The notes beneath the pieces were generated by a model, which worked only from the letters and a program-made list of their open reading frames with translations, ran no database searches and was not told the origin of the DNA. This document shows, one piece after another, positions 1 through 9,833 of a stretch of DNA of 64,000 nucleotides; the first letter of the stretch is position 1, and each line of letters opens with the position of its first letter. The stretch is taken from NCBI RefSeq assembly GCF_009498525.1, contig NZ_QSNT01000004.1, positions 62,001 through 126,000 on the forward strand, read 5' to 3'. This DNA comes from Rhizobium sp. ICMP 5592 (GTDB taxonomy: Bacteria; Pseudomonadota; Alphaproteobacteria; Rhizobiales; Rhizobiaceae). Made by a program: the position numbers and the translations under genes.

Positions 1-191
1 CACCGGAGCGCACTGTCATAACCCGCGGCTCGTGGCCGGTGACAGCCGTCAAAACCGCAATCAATTCAGCGTGCGCAAGCCCGATGGTCAAGGAATCTCC
101 TTATCTTGTCTTACGCATATTTTGTCGCACGAAGAGCAGCCGAAGCCAAACGCTCAGCACCCATCACCGGACGATATCAACATGAGAGACC

Positions 192-884
192 CTATCGGCG
201 GACATAGTTCGGATATTGTTCGCAAATCAGATCGATGATCGATAGCGTCCCGGAAAGATGTTTGCGCAAGGCCGCAACCGCCAATTCCGCATCACCCGAC
301 CGGACGGCCTCGACAACGGCGCGATGGTCAGCCATGACCTGTTGCAGCTTGCCGGGCATCGGCAGGTTCAGCCGGCGCAACCGGTCGAGATGGACGCTCT
401 GGCGGCGAACGGTTGCCCAAAGCCCCAATATGCCGACCCTCTCGAAGAGAACGCGGTGAAAATCCTTGTCGAGCGAATCGAAGAAGTCGTAGGTCTCGGG
501 CGACATGACATGCTCTTGCCGGGCCAGAACCTGCGCCAGCGCGGCAGCCGTCTCCGCCGGCTCCTCGGCCGTCAGGCGCCGGATGGCCTCCAGCTCGATC
601 GACAGCCTCAGGAAATGAGCCTCCCGGGCGTTGCCGATATCGATCCTGGAAACGACGGTGGCATATTGCGGATAGACCTCGACAAGTCCCTCCTCTTCCA
701 GCCGGATCAAGGCGTCGCGAACCGGCGTCTGGCTGACATTGAACTCGCTCTGCAGCGAGATCCGCGACAACACCGTCGTCGGCGGCAGGCCCATCGAAAG
801 AATGCGCGACCTCAGGATTTCGAGGATCTGTGGCGCAACCTGGCGCGAACGGTCCAAGGCGAATTCTTTCGGATTTACTCTCAC
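192..884 (-). CDS. GntR-family (FCD/FadR subfamily) transcriptional regulator
   Basis: Predicted DNA-binding repressor. An N-terminal winged helix holds the GntR signature (SRISLQSEFNVSQTPVRDAL, about residues 40-60) and is followed by an all-helical FCD ligand domain of about 130 residues. Length (about 230 aa) is normal for the subfamily. I place the start at a GTG at 884, which has a GGAAGG-type ribosome site just upstream; a TTG at 899 is possible. It is divergent from the importer and dehydratase operon that follows, so it probably controls that operon in response to the imported acid or its breakdown product. The ligand is not known from sequence. Confidence 0.85.
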   Translation of the reverse strand: MRVNPKEFALDRSRQVAPQILEILRSRILSMGLPPTTVLSRISLQSEFNVSQTPVRDALIRLEEEGLVEVYPQYATVVSRIDIGNAREAHFLRLSIELEAIRRLTAEEPAETAAALAQVLARQEHVMSPETYDFFDSLDKDFHRVLFERVGILGLWATVRRQSVHLDRLRRLNLPMPGKLQQVMADHRAVVEAVRSGDAELAVAALRKHLSGTLSIIDLICEQYPNYVRR

Positions 885-940
885 GCGGCCACCTTCCAAA
901 TCGAAGCTCTCAGTCCATTAAACACAATTTGGGACTTGAT

Positions 941-958
941 GCACTGATACATTAGTGC
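941..958. promoter_or_regulatory. Possible operator for the divergent GntR regulator
   Basis: GCACT-N8-AGTGC is a short perfect inverted repeat in the gap between the GntR gene and the importer operon. Position and symmetry suit a GntR dimer site. The arms are only five bases, so it could be chance. Confidence 0.35.
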
Positions 959-1016
959 TTTAGTCCGCTCATGCCAACGTAATCTCATGCGTTTGGATCA
1001 TTTTTGGGAGGAAATG

Positions 1017-2021
1017 ATGAGAGCTTTTCTTCGCGGTCTGGCCGCGACCTGTCTCGTGCTTGCCGGCACTCTGTCTGCCGGCGCCGCCGAAAAGACGGAT
1101 ATTTCGATCACGCGCCAGCCGGGTATCCTTTATCTCGTCAGCCACGTCATGGAGACGCAGAAGCTGATCGAGAAGCGGGCGGAGGCCGATGGCCTGGCCG
1201 GCGTCAAGGTCGATTGGCGCACCTTCAGCGGCGGCGGCGCACAGACCGATGCGCTGCTTGCCGGCAATGTCGATATCGTCAATACCGGCACCGGCAATCT
1301 GCTGCTGCTTTGGGACCGCACCAGAGGCAGGGTCAAGGGCATCGTCACCAATTCCGCCCAGCCGGTCATCATGGTGTCGCGCGACCCGCGCATCAAATCG
1401 CTGAAGGACATTCAGCCGGGCGACAGGATCGCCGTGCCGACGGTCGGCGTTTCAACACAGGCGATTCTGCTGCAAATGGCCGCCGCCCAGATGTATGGCG
1501 ACGATCAAGTGCACAAGTTCGACGCCAACACGGTGCAACTCGGCCATCCCGACGCGATGGCGGCGCTCGCAAACCAGACCCATGAGGTGAAGAGCCATTT
1601 CTCGGCGCCGCCCTTCCAATATCTGGAACTGAAGCAGCCGGGCGTTCACGAAGTCGTCAACTCGCGCGACATCATCGGTGGCGAGCTGACCCAGGGCACC
1701 TTCTTCACGACCACGCAATTCGCCGAGACTAATCCGACGATCATCAAAGCGGTTCGCCAGGCGACGGCCGATGCGATCGAAGTGATCAAGAAGGATCCGA
1801 AGACCGCGGTCGAAGCCTATAAGACGGTGAGCGGCGACAAGACCAGCGTCGAAGACCTCCTGGCGATCCTGAACCAGCCGCACATGATGGAGTTCCGCAT
1901 GGATCCGCAGGGAACCATGAAGTTCGCCGCCCATCTCCACAAGGTCGGAACCTTGAAGACGATGCCGAAGGCCTGGACGGATTATTATCTGCCCGAAGCC
2001 GCCGATCTCAACGGTAATTGA
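1017..2021 (+). CDS. ABC transporter substrate-binding protein, NitT/TauT (NMT1/SsuA-like) type
   Basis: Periplasmic solute receptor of a NitT/TauT-class importer. The first 24 or so residues form a signal peptide (MRAFLRGLAATCLVLAGTLSAGAA). The body shows family traits such as a TDALLAGNVDIVNTGTGNLL segment that lines the ligand pocket, and a DRIAVPTVGVSTQ segment. The ATG at 1017 is preferred because GGAGG lies five bases upstream; ATGs at 987 and 1014 are also in frame. The ATPase, the permease, then a sugar-acid-type dehydratase and an RraA-type aldolase follow on the same strand. The ligand is therefore more likely a hydroxy or sugar acid than the nitrate or sulfonate usual for this class, but that is inference from context. 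Confidence 0.85.
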   Translation: MRAFLRGLAATCLVLAGTLSAGAAEKTDISITRQPGILYLVSHVMETQKLIEKRAEADGLAGVKVDWRTFSGGGAQTDALLAGNVDIVNTGTGNLLLLWDRTRGRVKGIVTNSAQPVIMVSRDPRIKSLKDIQPGDRIAVPTVGVSTQAILLQMAAAQMYGDDQVHKFDANTVQLGHPDAMAALANQTHEVKSHFSAPPFQYLELKQPGVHEVVNSRDIIGGELTQGTFFTTTQFAETNPTIIKAVRQATADAIEVIKKDPKTAVEAYKTVSGDKTSVEDLLAILNQPHMMEFRMDPQGTMKFAAHLHKVGTLKTMPKAWTDYYLPEAADLNGN

Positions 2022-2028
2022 TCCGGGA

Positions 2029-2048
2029 AGGCGGCGCGAATGCCGCCT
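2029..2048 (+). other. Intercistronic hairpin after the binding-protein gene
   Basis: AGGCGGC-N6-GCCGCCT is a perfect seven-base stem between the binding-protein stop and the ATPase ribosome site, with no T run. Such stems usually protect the upstream message and help give more binding protein than membrane components. Confidence 0.55.
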
Positions 2049-2075
2049 CCTGATCCAATTCTTGGAGGAGCCTTC

Positions 2076-2894
2076 ATGCTTCAGGCAAAAATCGCAGCCG
2101 ATCCGACAACGATCGAGGCGGCTACCGCCGCCACACCGCTCTTGAACGTCGACAAGGTGACGCTTCGCTACAAGACGCCGAACCTTCTGATCACCGCCAC
2201 AGAGGATGTCAGCTTTTCTGTCGAGACCTCCGATCGCTTCGTGCTGCTCGGGCCGTCCGGCTGCGGAAAGTCGACCCTGCTGAAGGCGATCGGCGGCTAT
2301 CTGACGCCGACGAGCGGCCGTATCGAGATCAAGGGACAGTTGGTCAAAAAACCGGGCGCCGACCGGATGATGGTGTTTCAGGAGTTCGACCAGCTCCTGC
2401 CCTGGAAGACCGTCCTCGAAAACGTCATGTTCCCACTGACGACCGCCCGCCGCCTGCCCCGCGCCGAGGCCGAAGCCATCGCCCGAGACTATATCGACAA
2501 GGTGAAGCTCACCCGCGCCGTCGATACCTATCCGCATATGCTCTCAGGCGGCATGAAACAGCGCGTGGCCATCGCGCGCGGCATGGCCATGCAGCCCGAT
2601 ATCCTGCTGATGGACGAACCTTTCGCCGCGCTCGACGCGCTGACCCGCCGGCAGATGCAGGACGAGCTTCTCCAGCTCTGGGAAGACACGCGTTTCACCG
2701 TCATCTTCGTCACCCATTCAATCGCCGAGGCGATCAAGATCTCCAATCGTATCCTGCTGCTGTCGCCGCATCCCGGCCGCGTCAAGGCCGAGGTCCGCAA
2801 TGTCGAATCCGTCCGCAACGACACGGCGGCCGCCGCCAAGCTGGAGCAGGAAATTCATCACATGCTGTTTGCCGAAGCCGGACATAAGGAATAG
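2076..2894 (+). CDS. ABC transporter ATP-binding protein, NitT/TauT family
   Basis: Cytoplasmic ATPase that powers the importer. It has Walker A GPSGCGKST (about residues 59-67), Q-loop FQEF, signature LSGGMKQR (about 157-164), Walker B ILLMDEPF (about 176) and the switch histidine in VTHS, so all catalytic motifs are intact. The ATG at 2076 follows GGAGGAG; an in-frame ATG at 2040 has no such site and adds a proline-rich stretch. The resulting 272 aa is typical. It lies between the binding protein and the permease and ends three bases before the permease start. Confidence 0.9.
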   Translation: MLQAKIAADPTTIEAATAATPLLNVDKVTLRYKTPNLLITATEDVSFSVETSDRFVLLGPSGCGKSTLLKAIGGYLTPTSGRIEIKGQLVKKPGADRMMVFQEFDQLLPWKTVLENVMFPLTTARRLPRAEAEAIARDYIDKVKLTRAVDTYPHMLSGGMKQRVAIARGMAMQPDILLMDEPFAALDALTRRQMQDELLQLWEDTRFTVIFVTHSIAEAIKISNRILLLSPHPGRVKAEVRNVESVRNDTAAAAKLEQEIHHMLFAEAGHKE

Positions 2895-2897
2895 GCC

Positions 2898-3761
2898 ATG
2901 AGCGCACCACAAATCATCCTTGCGGCCGAGCCGGCAGATGCCGCAGGCCATATCGCCGCTGTCGAACAGAAACTCGGCGCCCTCGAACTTCTTTGGCAGT
3001 CGAGCTTCGTCCGGAAATCCCTGCTGATCGTCGCTCTGGCCATCATCTGGGAAGCCTATGCGCGGCATCTCGACAATCCGCTGCTGTTCCCGACGCTCAG
3101 CGATACGCTGAGCGCGCTCTATGATCGTTTCGCCGACGGTGTCCTGCCCGAGCGCATCTGGACGACGCTGAAAGTACTGGTAACCGGCTATGTGACCGGG
3201 ACCGTGCTTGCGGCTATCCTGACTGTCGTTGCCATCAACACCCGCATCGGCACCGATTTTCTCGAGACCATGACGGCGATGTTCAATCCGCTGCCGGCGA
3301 TCTCGTTACTCCCACTTGCCCTCATCTGGTTCGGCCTCGGGCCGGCCAGCCTCGTCTTCGTGCTGGTGCATTCCGTGCTCTGGGCGGTTGCGCTCAACAC
3401 CCATGCCGGCTTTCTCGGTGTCTCGCGCACCCTGCGCATGGTCGGTGCCAATTACGGGCTGACCGGACTTTCCTATGTGTTCCGCATTCTGATCCCCGCC
3501 GCCTTCCCGTCGATCCTGACCGGCCTGAAGATCGGTTGGGCCTTCTCCTGGCGCACCTTGATCGCCGCCGAACTCGTCTTCGGCGTCTCCTCCGGCCAAG
3601 GCGGACTTGGATGGTTCATCTTCGAAAACCGCAACCTTCTCGACATACCTGCGGTCTTCGCCGGCCTACTGACGGTCATCGTTATTGGGCTTATTGTCGA
3701 GAACCTGGTGTTCCAGACGATCGAGCGCCGGACCCTGCTGAAGTGGGGCATGAAGGAATGA
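2898..3761 (+). CDS. ABC transporter permease, NitT/TauT (BPD_transp_1) family
   Basis: Inner-membrane channel subunit, 287 aa. It has about six hydrophobic segments, the first near LLIVALAIIWEAY (residue 35 or so). Around residues 190-215 the sequence GANYGLTGLSYVFRILIPAAFPSILTGLK gives the EAA-like cytoplasmic loop that docks on the ATPase. The N-terminal 30 residues are soluble and slightly longer than usual. The start is three bases after the ATPase stop, consistent with coupled translation. It should form a homodimer with the ATPase encoded just upstream. Confidence 0.88.
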   Translation: MSAPQIILAAEPADAAGHIAAVEQKLGALELLWQSSFVRKSLLIVALAIIWEAYARHLDNPLLFPTLSDTLSALYDRFADGVLPERIWTTLKVLVTGYVTGTVLAAILTVVAINTRIGTDFLETMTAMFNPLPAISLLPLALIWFGLGPASLVFVLVHSVLWAVALNTHAGFLGVSRTLRMVGANYGLTGLSYVFRILIPAAFPSILTGLKIGWAFSWRTLIAAELVFGVSSGQGGLGWFIFENRNLLDIPAVFAGLLTVIVIGLIVENLVFQTIERRTLLKWGMKE

Positions 3762-3816
3762 CGCGGCGTATGATTCCATTTCCTCGACCAATCTTTGAAT
3801 ACAAGGCGTGAACACT

Positions 3817-5553
3817 ATGAGTAAATTGAAGAAACCAGCAGAACTGCGTAGCGCCAGATGGTTTGCCCCAGATGATCTGAGAAGCTCCGGGCATCGCTCG
3901 CGCACCATGCAGATGGGCTATGCGCCGGAAGAATGGGCTGGAAAGCCCGTCATCGCCATCCTCAACACCTGGTCCGACGCCAACCCATGTCATGCCCATT
4001 TCAAGCACCGTGTCGAGGACGTGAAGCGCGGCGTCTTTCAGGCCGGCGGTTTCCCGCTTGAACTGCCGGCACTGTCGCTGTCGGAAAGCTATGTGAAGCC
4101 GACCACCATGCTTTATCGCAACATGCTGGCGATGGAGACCGAGGAGTTGCTGCGCTCGCATCCGATCGACGGGGCCGTCCTGATGGGCGGATGCGACAAG
4201 ACCACGCCCGGCCTCGTCATGGGTGCGCTCTCCATGGGCCTGCCGATGATCTACCTGCCCGCCGGCCCGATGCTGCGCGGCAATTATCGCGGCGAATACC
4301 TGGGCTCCGGCTCGGATGGCTGGAAATTCTGGGACGAACGTCGCGCCGGCACGATTACCGAGAAGGAATGGGTCGATGTCGAAGCCGGCATCGCCCGCTC
4401 CTATGGCCATTGCATGACCATGGGCACGGCGAGCACGATGACGGCGATCGCCGAGGCGCTGGGCCTTACCCTGCCCGGCGCCAGCTCAATCCCGGCGCCG
4501 GATGCCAACCATATCCGCATGTCATCCGCTGTCGGCCGCCGCATCGTCGACATGGTCTGGGAGGATCTGGTTCCATCGAAGATCGTTACAGCCGCCGCCT
4601 TCGACAATGCCGTCGCGGTCGCCATGGCCACAGGCTGTTCCACCAATGCCGTCGTGCACCTGATCGCAATGGCCCGCCGCGCCGGCGTCGACCTGACGCT
4701 CGACGATCTCGACAAGGCGGGCCGCACGACGCCGGTGCTCGCCAATATCCGACCGACCGGCAAGGCCTATCTCATGGAGGATTTCTACTATGCCGGTGGC
4801 CTCAGGGCCTTGATGATGAAGCTTTCCTCGAAACTTGACCTCTCAGCCCTCACCGTGTCGGGCGTCACCCTCGGCGAAACGCTCGAAGGCGCCAAATGCT
4901 ACAATGACGACGTCATCCGCTCGCTCGACAATCCGGTCTATCACGAGGGATCGCTGGCCGTCGTGAAGGGCAATCTCGCGCCGACGGGCGCGGTCATCAA
5001 ACCGGCTGCCTGCGATCCGCGCTTCCACAAGCATCAGGGGCCGGCGCTGGTGTTCGACAGCTATCCGGAGATGAAGGCGGCGGTGGACGACGAGAATCTC
5101 GATATCACGCCTGACCACGTCATGGTGCTGCGCGGCGCCGGGCCGCAAGGCGGACCGGGCATGCCGGAATGGGGCATGCTACCAATCCCGAAGGCACTGC
5201 TGAAACAAGGCCACCGCGACATGCTGCGCCTTTCCGACGCCCGCATGAGCGGCACGAGCTACGGCGCCTGCATCCTGCATGTCTCGCCGGAATCCCATGT
5301 CGGCGGCCCACTGGCGCTCTTGAAGAATGGCGACATCATTCGCCTCGACCTCGAAGCGCGGCGCATCGACATGCTGGTGGACGAGGACGAATTGCAGCGG
5401 CGGCGCGATGCCTGGGTGAAGCCGGTTGAAAAATTCGGGCGCGGCTACGGCTGGATGTTCAACCGCCATGTCGCCCAGGCCGATACCGGCTGTGACTTCG
5501 ATTTCCTTGAACCCGGTTTCGGCCCGACGCCGGGCGAACCCGACATTTATTGA
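3817..5553 (+). CDS. IlvD/Edd-family dehydratase, likely a sugar-acid (aldonate) dehydratase
   Basis: Fe-S enzyme that removes water from a 2,3-dihydroxy acid to give a 2-oxo-3-deoxy acid. The three cluster cysteines of the family are visible: about C58 (SDANPCHAH), C126 (MGGCDKTTPG) and C199 (GHCMTMGTAST). The C-terminal SDARMSGTSYGA motif carries the catalytic serine. The length of 578 aa and the internal sequence resemble the rhizobial L-arabinonate dehydratase group more than IlvD. The ATG at 3817 has AAGG ten bases upstream; a GTG at 3808 is too close to it. It is the third enzyme-side partner in an operon with an importer and an RraA-type aldolase. The exact aldonate cannot be read from sequence. 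Confidence 0.85.
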   Translation: MSKLKKPAELRSARWFAPDDLRSSGHRSRTMQMGYAPEEWAGKPVIAILNTWSDANPCHAHFKHRVEDVKRGVFQAGGFPLELPALSLSESYVKPTTMLYRNMLAMETEELLRSHPIDGAVLMGGCDKTTPGLVMGALSMGLPMIYLPAGPMLRGNYRGEYLGSGSDGWKFWDERRAGTITEKEWVDVEAGIARSYGHCMTMGTASTMTAIAEALGLTLPGASSIPAPDANHIRMSSAVGRRIVDMVWEDLVPSKIVTAAAFDNAVAVAMATGCSTNAVVHLIAMARRAGVDLTLDDLDKAGRTTPVLANIRPTGKAYLMEDFYYAGGLRALMMKLSSKLDLSALTVSGVTLGETLEGAKCYNDDVIRSLDNPVYHEGSLAVVKGNLAPTGAVIKPAACDPRFHKHQGPALVFDSYPEMKAAVDDENLDITPDHVMVLRGAGPQGGPGMPEWGMLPIPKALLKQGHRDMLRLSDARMSGTSYGACILHVSPESHVGGPLALLKNGDIIRLDLEARRIDMLVDEDELQRRRDAWVKPVEKFGRGYGWMFNRHVAQADTGCDFDFLEPGFGPTPGEPDIY

Positions 5554-5571
5554 TCGCAAAGGATATATCTC

Positions 5572-6297
5572 ATGAGCAATTACGTGCTGAGCAGCGAGAC
5601 ACGCAACAAGCTGTTGGGCGTCGCCACACCGACCATCGCCACCGCGCTCTTCAAGCGGGGCCTGCGCAACCAGTTCATCCAGGATGTGCACCCGCTGTCG
5701 ACGAAGAAGGCGAACATGGTCGGCCAGGCCTTCACGCTGCGCTACATTCCCGCCCGAGAAGACCTGAACACGCTTGAAGTCTTCCGCAACCCCGAGCATC
5801 CGCAGCGCGCCGCCGTCGAGAGGTGCCCGCCGGGTGCGATCCTCGTCATGGATAGCCGCAAGGATGCCCGCGCGGCCTCGGCCGGCTCGATCCTGATCTC
5901 GCGGCTGCAGGTGCGTGGCGTCGCCGGTGTCGTCACCGATGGCGGCTTCCGCGACAGCCCGGAAATCGCCGCTCTCGATATCCCTGCCTATCACCACCGC
6001 CCCTCCGCGCCGACGAACCTGACGCTGCATCAGGCGATTGAAATCAACGGTCCGATCGGCTGCGGCGATGTCGCGGTCTTCCCCGGCGACGTGCTTGTTG
6101 GCGACAATGAAGGTGTCATCGTCATCCCCGCCCATCTGGCCGACGAGATCGCCGATGAGACAGTCGAAATGACGGCCTATGAAGATTTCGTCACCGAGGA
6201 AGTGCTGAACGGCGCGACGATCATCGGTCTCTATCCGGCAACCAGCGACGCCCCCAAGGCCAAATTCGCCGAATGGCGGAAGCGGAAGGGCCGCTGA
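5572..6297 (+). CDS. RraA-family protein, likely class II pyruvate aldolase (HMG/CHA aldolase-like)
   Basis: Members of this fold either bind RNase E (RraA) or cleave 2-oxo-4-hydroxy acids with a divalent metal. The active-site motif DGGFRD (about residues 123-128) holds the conserved arginine and metal-binding aspartate of the aldolases. A GDVLVGDNEGVIVIP segment near residue 180 is typical of the family. The length of 241 aa is longer than true RraA (about 160 aa) and suits the aldolase branch. It is 18 bases after the dehydratase with an AAAGGA ribosome site, so it probably cleaves the 2-oxo-3-deoxy product to pyruvate and an aldehyde. Confidence 0.8.
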   Translation: MSNYVLSSETRNKLLGVATPTIATALFKRGLRNQFIQDVHPLSTKKANMVGQAFTLRYIPAREDLNTLEVFRNPEHPQRAAVERCPPGAILVMDSRKDARAASAGSILISRLQVRGVAGVVTDGGFRDSPEIAALDIPAYHHRPSAPTNLTLHQAIEINGPIGCGDVAVFPGDVLVGDNEGVIVIPAHLADEIADETVEMTAYEDFVTEEVLNGATIIGLYPATSDAPKAKFAEWRKRKGR

Positions 6298-6312
6298 TCA
6301 CGCCGCAAATCG

Positions 6313-6345
6313 AAACCCCGCCGGCGATCATGACGGCGGGGTTTT
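6313..6345. terminator. Bidirectional Rho-independent terminator
   Basis: AAACCCCGCCG, a ten-base loop, then CGGCGGGGTTTT. The stem has runs of A on one side and T on the other, so it can stop transcription from both converging operons. Confidence 0.9.
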
Positions 6346-6363
6346 ACGTAAAAGAACAGTGAT

Positions 6364-7869
6364 TTATCCGGCCCAGCTCATCCGGTTTAGGAAGAAGCTT
6401 TCATTTGGCGTCGGCTGGAAGTTTAGCGGCTTTGCTGCACCGTAGATCGCAATCATTTGGTACAGCGGCACGGCGTAAACATTATCCACGATCAACTGGC
6501 TGATCTTTTCGTAATCCGCCAATCGCTTCTGCTGATCGAGCGACGAGCCTGCGTCATCCAGCAGAGCATCGATCTCCGGCTTTGCGATGACGGCCCAAGT
6601 GCTGCCCGTGTGGAAGAGATAGTTCACAACGCCATCGGCATCCTGGCAGGCACAGGAATTGGTGCTGAGCGCCAGGGTCGGAGCATCGACTGGGCCTTTC
6701 TGAACCAGTTGCAGGAAGGTCGGCGTGTCGACCTGTGAAATCTCGGCGTCGAAGCCGACTTCCTGCAATTCCTGCAATATGGCTTCGGCCACCCGCTGGT
6801 CGAAGAAGGTGCCGACGGTCAGCTGGAACTTCGGCGGCTTGCCGACGCTGGCAATCAAGGCCTTTGCCTTGTCCGGATCATAGGGAAGTCCGGTGATCTT
6901 GTCGGTCCAACCGAAATGCGCCGGCGTCATCATCTGGGCGACCGGCTTGTCGAAACCACCGAGAATGCCCAGCGTGATGCCGGCCTTGTCTATGGCATAG
7001 GCGACCGCCTGACGAAGCTTTGGATTGTCGAAGGGCGGCTTGTTCGGATTGATGCGGATGAAAGACATTCTTTCCGTCAGCATCGGCAGGGCCTTGACCG
7101 TCTCCGAACCTGACAATTGTGCCGCCTGATCGGACGTCAGGGCGCGGGCAAAATCGGCCACGCCCGCCTGCAAGTCCGCAACTCTGGTCGAAGCGTCGGG
7201 CACGGCGCGGAAGACTGCCTGCTCGAACGGGCCTTTGTTGCCCCAATAGCTGTCGTTGCGAACAAGCGTCACGGCAACGCCGCGATCCCACTTGGCGAAC
7301 TTGTAGGGACCGCTGCCGACGGGAGCCAGATTGAACGCCTGGTCGCCGACTTTCTGCACCACATGCTCGGGGACGATAGATAGTTTGGTGAGCTGCGCAA
7401 GCAGCGGTGGATAGGGGCTCTGCAGCGTCAGCGTCACCTCATGATCGCCTGAGACCTCAGCCTTTGCGATCTTGGCGAACTGGCTGCGCTGCGGGCTCGC
7501 CAATTTCGGGTCGATGATGCGATTGACGCTAAAGGCGACATCCTCGGCCGTCAGCGGCGTGCCGTCATGAAAGATCGCGTCGCTACGCAGCGTGAAGACG
7601 ATTTTCGTATCCGACAGGGCCTTCCAGGCGGTGGCAATTTCCGGGACGATCTTGCCGCTATTATCGCGCGTGACGAGATTGTCGAAAATATTGCGATAAA
7701 CGAAATAGCTGTCGGGATTCCATTGCAGCTGCGGATCGAGCGTCGATGGCTCGTTGACGAGATCCACGACGATCTGCTGCTTTTCGGCAGCCTGGGCCAT
7801 CATGGTGGACGGAAGAAGAGCGAGCCCGAAGACCGCCGTTAAAACAAGAAGCTTGCGAAACATCATCAT
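6364..7869 (-). CDS. ABC transporter substrate-binding protein, peptide (DppA/OppA, SBP_bac_5) family
   Basis: Periplasmic receptor, 501 aa. A signal peptide covers about residues 1-27 (ending MMAQAAE). The family motif lies at FHDGTPLTAEDVAFSVNRI (about residue 100). It is the last gene of the minus-strand operon that encodes two permeases, two ATPases, a gamma-glutamyltransferase and an SDR. Three ATG codons stand in a row after AAAGGAG, and the stop of the preceding ATPase gene touches the first. Given the gamma-glutamyltransferase, glutathione-like or gamma-glutamyl peptides are plausible ligands, but Dpp-type receptors also bind sugars and opines. Confidence 0.88.
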   Translation of the reverse strand: MMMFRKLLVLTAVFGLALLPSTMMAQAAEKQQIVVDLVNEPSTLDPQLQWNPDSYFVYRNIFDNLVTRDNSGKIVPEIATAWKALSDTKIVFTLRSDAIFHDGTPLTAEDVAFSVNRIIDPKLASPQRSQFAKIAKAEVSGDHEVTLTLQSPYPPLLAQLTKLSIVPEHVVQKVGDQAFNLAPVGSGPYKFAKWDRGVAVTLVRNDSYWGNKGPFEQAVFRAVPDASTRVADLQAGVADFARALTSDQAAQLSGSETVKALPMLTERMSFIRINPNKPPFDNPKLRQAVAYAIDKAGITLGILGGFDKPVAQMMTPAHFGWTDKITGLPYDPDKAKALIASVGKPPKFQLTVGTFFDQRVAEAILQELQEVGFDAEISQVDTPTFLQLVQKGPVDAPTLALSTNSCACQDADGVVNYLFHTGSTWAVIAKPEIDALLDDAGSSLDQQKRLADYEKISQLIVDNVYAVPLYQMIAIYGAAKPLNFQPTPNESFFLNRMSWAG

Positions 7870-8861
7870 CTACTCCTTTAGGAAATCAGGCGCTCTCACA
7901 TGGCATGCTGCGGAATGGCCACCCGGCTGAAGCACTTCGAGCTCAGGTGAGACCGTCCGGCAGATGGGCACGGCGATGGGGCATCGGGTCGAAAAGCGGC
8001 AACCCGCTGGCGGCTTGGCCGGGCTCGGCAGATCCCCTTGCAGAATGATGCGCTGTCGGCGGCGCTGTGCCTTGGGATCGGGCAGCGGCACGGCGCTGAG
8101 CAGCGCTTCCGTATAGGGGTGAACCGATTTTGTAAAAACCTCAGCCGTCGTTCCGGTCTCCGCGATCCGGCCAAGATACATCACCGCGACGCGATCGGCG
8201 AAGTGGCGCACCACGGAAAGATCATGCGAGATGAACAGATAGGACAGGCCTAGGCGCCGCTGCAACTCGAGTAACAGGTTCAGAATCTGCGAACGGATCG
8301 ATACGTCGAGCGCCGAGACCGGCTCGTCGAGAATGAGGAGCTTGGGCTGTAGCGCAATGGCGCGCGCAATGACGATGCGCTGGCGCTGGCCGCCGGAAAA
8401 CGCATTGGGCTTGCGGTCGGCATGACCAGGATTGAGCCCGACAAGCTCCAGCAACTCCCCGACCCGTTGCCGGCGTTCCTCGCGCGTGCCGATGCCGTGA
8501 ATGATCAGCGGTTCGGCAATGCTTTCCCCTATGGTCAGCTTCGGATTGAGTGCAGACACCGGATCCTGGAACACGATCTGGATGTCTCGCGAAAGATCGG
8601 CACGGCGGACCGAAGCATCGCTCGTCACATCCTCGCCCTCAAAGACGATCCTGCCCGATGTCGCACGCTGCATTCCGAGGATCGTCGCGCCGAGGGTGGA
8701 CTTGCCGCAACCCGATTCCCCCACCAGCGCCAAGCTCTCTCCCGGCGCGATCTCGAGATCGACGCCATCGACTGCCTTCAGCCAGCCGACCGGACGGCCG
8801 AGAAAGCCGCCACGGATCGGGAAATGCACACGAAGGTCGCGCACGGAAAGAAGTGGCCCGG

Positions 8862-8865
<4 letters not shown>
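7870..8865 (-). CDS. Peptide ABC transporter ATP-binding protein (DppF-like)
   Basis: Second ATPase of the Dpp-type importer, 331 aa. It shows Walker A GESGCGKSTLG, signature FSGGQRQR, Walker B LLILDEPVSALD, and the C-terminal oligopeptide-transporter extension CRFSTRCPIAVPIC, whose cysteines in DppD/F relatives can bind a Fe-S cluster. The start overlaps the DppD-like gene by four bases (ATGA), so the two are probably translated together. It pairs with that protein as a heterodimer. Confidence 0.9.

Positions 8866-9829
<964 letters not shown>

Positions 9830-9833
<4 letters not shown>

Noticed and set aside
32..238. Plus-strand ORF of 68 codons at the window start
   Set aside because: Antisense overlap with the end of the GntR gene, no ribosome site, low-complexity polar peptide.
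258..947. 229-codon plus-strand ORF opposite the first GntR gene
   Set aside because: Mirror of a well-supported gene; high GC keeps stop codons rare in the antisense frame.
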